Source of the DNA: JAMLHH01 sp037189845
Lineage (GTDB): Bacteria > Bacteroidota > Bacteroidia > Chitinophagales > JADIYW01
Reading direction: 5' to 3'
Assembly (NCBI GenBank): GCA_037189845.1
Contig: JBBCIS010000008.1
Location: forward strand, 558,001 to 622,000
Length of the DNA stretch: 64,000 nt
The position numbers were made by a program, and so were the translations under genes. This document shows positions 63,622 to 64,000 of the stretch, in pieces; the stretch's first letter is position 1; every line of letters starts with the position of its first letter. The notes beneath the pieces were generated by a model. It had not been told where the DNA came from, did no database searches, and was given only the letters and a program-made list of their open reading frames with translations.

Positions 63622-64000
63622 TTACTTTGCTCCTTTTCCCCACCAAACCAAAAATCCCGTTATGGGAAGGCTTGCACATATTAAGCTGATAAAAAACGCC
63701 AGTAGTTTTCCCGGAAGTCCCCAAACAGCACCTGTATGAATATCATAATTAAGCATAGAAAGCTTATCTGCCATATTTGATTCTCTGTAACGATCTCCTT
63801 TTTGACGCAATGGCTGCATGGTATATTGGTCAAAAAAATAGTCATTCTGATCATAATATTTTCCGTACAGATTAAAGACTGCAATTTCTATCGGGTCATC
63901 TTTATCACTAATTTCGGGAGATATATACATACCACCTTTCACCTCACCTATCTCTCTCATTACAAAATACCAGGCTTTATCGATATTATCCGATACATTA
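63622..64000 (-). CDS. PepSY-associated TM protein, C-terminal part (cut by window edge)
   Basis: The frame runs off the right edge, so the apparent ATG at 63960 is internal; residues continue upstream (DNIDKAWYFV). The visible 126 residues contain DIHTGAVWGLPGKLLAFFISL, a hallmark of PepSY-associated TM proteins (PiuB-like), and a last TM helix ending VWWGKGAK. Such proteins are often linked to iron-siderophore uptake as membrane reductases or accessory proteins. Confidence 0.85.
   Translation of the reverse strand, partial: NVSDNIDKAWYFVMREIGEVKGGMYISPEISDKDDPIEIAVFNLYGKYYDQNDYFFDQYTMQPLRQKGDRYRESNMADKLSMLNYDIHTGAVWGLPGKLLAFFISLICASLPITGFLVWWGKGAK

Noticed and set aside
1..64000. tRNA genes, rRNA genes and CRISPR arrays
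   Set aside because: No T-arm-like GTTCRAATC context with cloverleaf, no rRNA-like stretch and no regularly spaced repeats were found by eye.

Overview
The window is chromosomal DNA from a member of the phylum Bacteroidota that carries a type IX secretion system. Supporting signs are a T9SS-type C-terminal sorting domain (34779-36650), a PorP/SprF-family outer-membrane protein with an OmpA/PD40 partner (39466-42617), phylum-typical families (DUF6132, DUF6427, IPExxxVDY), and promoters of the Bacteroidota form TTTG-N19-TAnnTTTG (exact before rpmE2). Base composition is AT-rich overall, and no rRNA, tRNA or CRISPR array was seen. The genus cannot be named from this sequence alone.

Layout. 1-2.7 kb: a tightly overlapping sulfur/thiol-redox operon (rhodanese, TPMT-like methyltransferase, DUF6132, thioredoxin, rhodanese-thioredoxin lipoprotein), then rpmE2 with its own promoter and terminator. 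2.8-7.4 kb: an AT-rich accessory stretch with a broken REP-associated transposase, a 5'-truncated YhcG/DUF1016 nuclease, an exported protein, a DUF805 protein and a large protein with a PD-(D/E)XK-like core. 7.6-16.8 kb: the most striking block. A compact operon encodes a complete partner-switching module (STAS antagonist, RsbW-like kinase, membrane-bound RsbU-like phosphatase, and a second RsbW-like domain fused to a GNAT acetyltransferase). It runs directly into a LuxC-like acyl reductase fused to an adenylating (ANL) domain and a LuxE-like acyl-protein synthetase, with an MFS transporter behind. No luciferase genes are present. 17-22.7 kb: a second AT-rich accessory stretch, starting with a soluble/4-TM gene pair that resembles phage lambda RexA/RexB in layout and local sequence, followed by small unknown genes and a membrane/TPR plus TerB/PH-like pair.

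22.7-27.3 kb: AraC regulator with a dienelactone-hydrolase-like enzyme, a metallo-beta-lactamase-fold protein, and DUF2804, with recombination scars between the last two. 27.4-38.7 kb: core genes. A minus-strand operon IPExxxVDY-pyk-queE-OmpA/PD40 diverges from acpP-fabF-rnc-DUF3820. PASTA-T9SS cargo-DCC diverges from prfB, which carries the classical programmed +1 frameshift. 38.7-52.6 kb: lipoprotein, OmpA/PorP pair, enoyl-CoA hydratase, NADH dehydrogenase II, galK-galT, gamma carbonic anhydrase, a GPH-type sugar symporter and a 2-oxoacid dehydrogenase E2. 52.9-64 kb: a six-gene minus-strand run joining peptide ABC transport proteins, an exported protein, DUF6427 and DsbD, then unknown genes and a PepSY-type membrane protein cut by the window edge.

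All functional calls rest on motif recognition by eye. No database search was run. The strongest candidates for an undescribed system are the partner-switch/Lux-like operon (7689-15387) and the RexAB-like pair (17163-18724).
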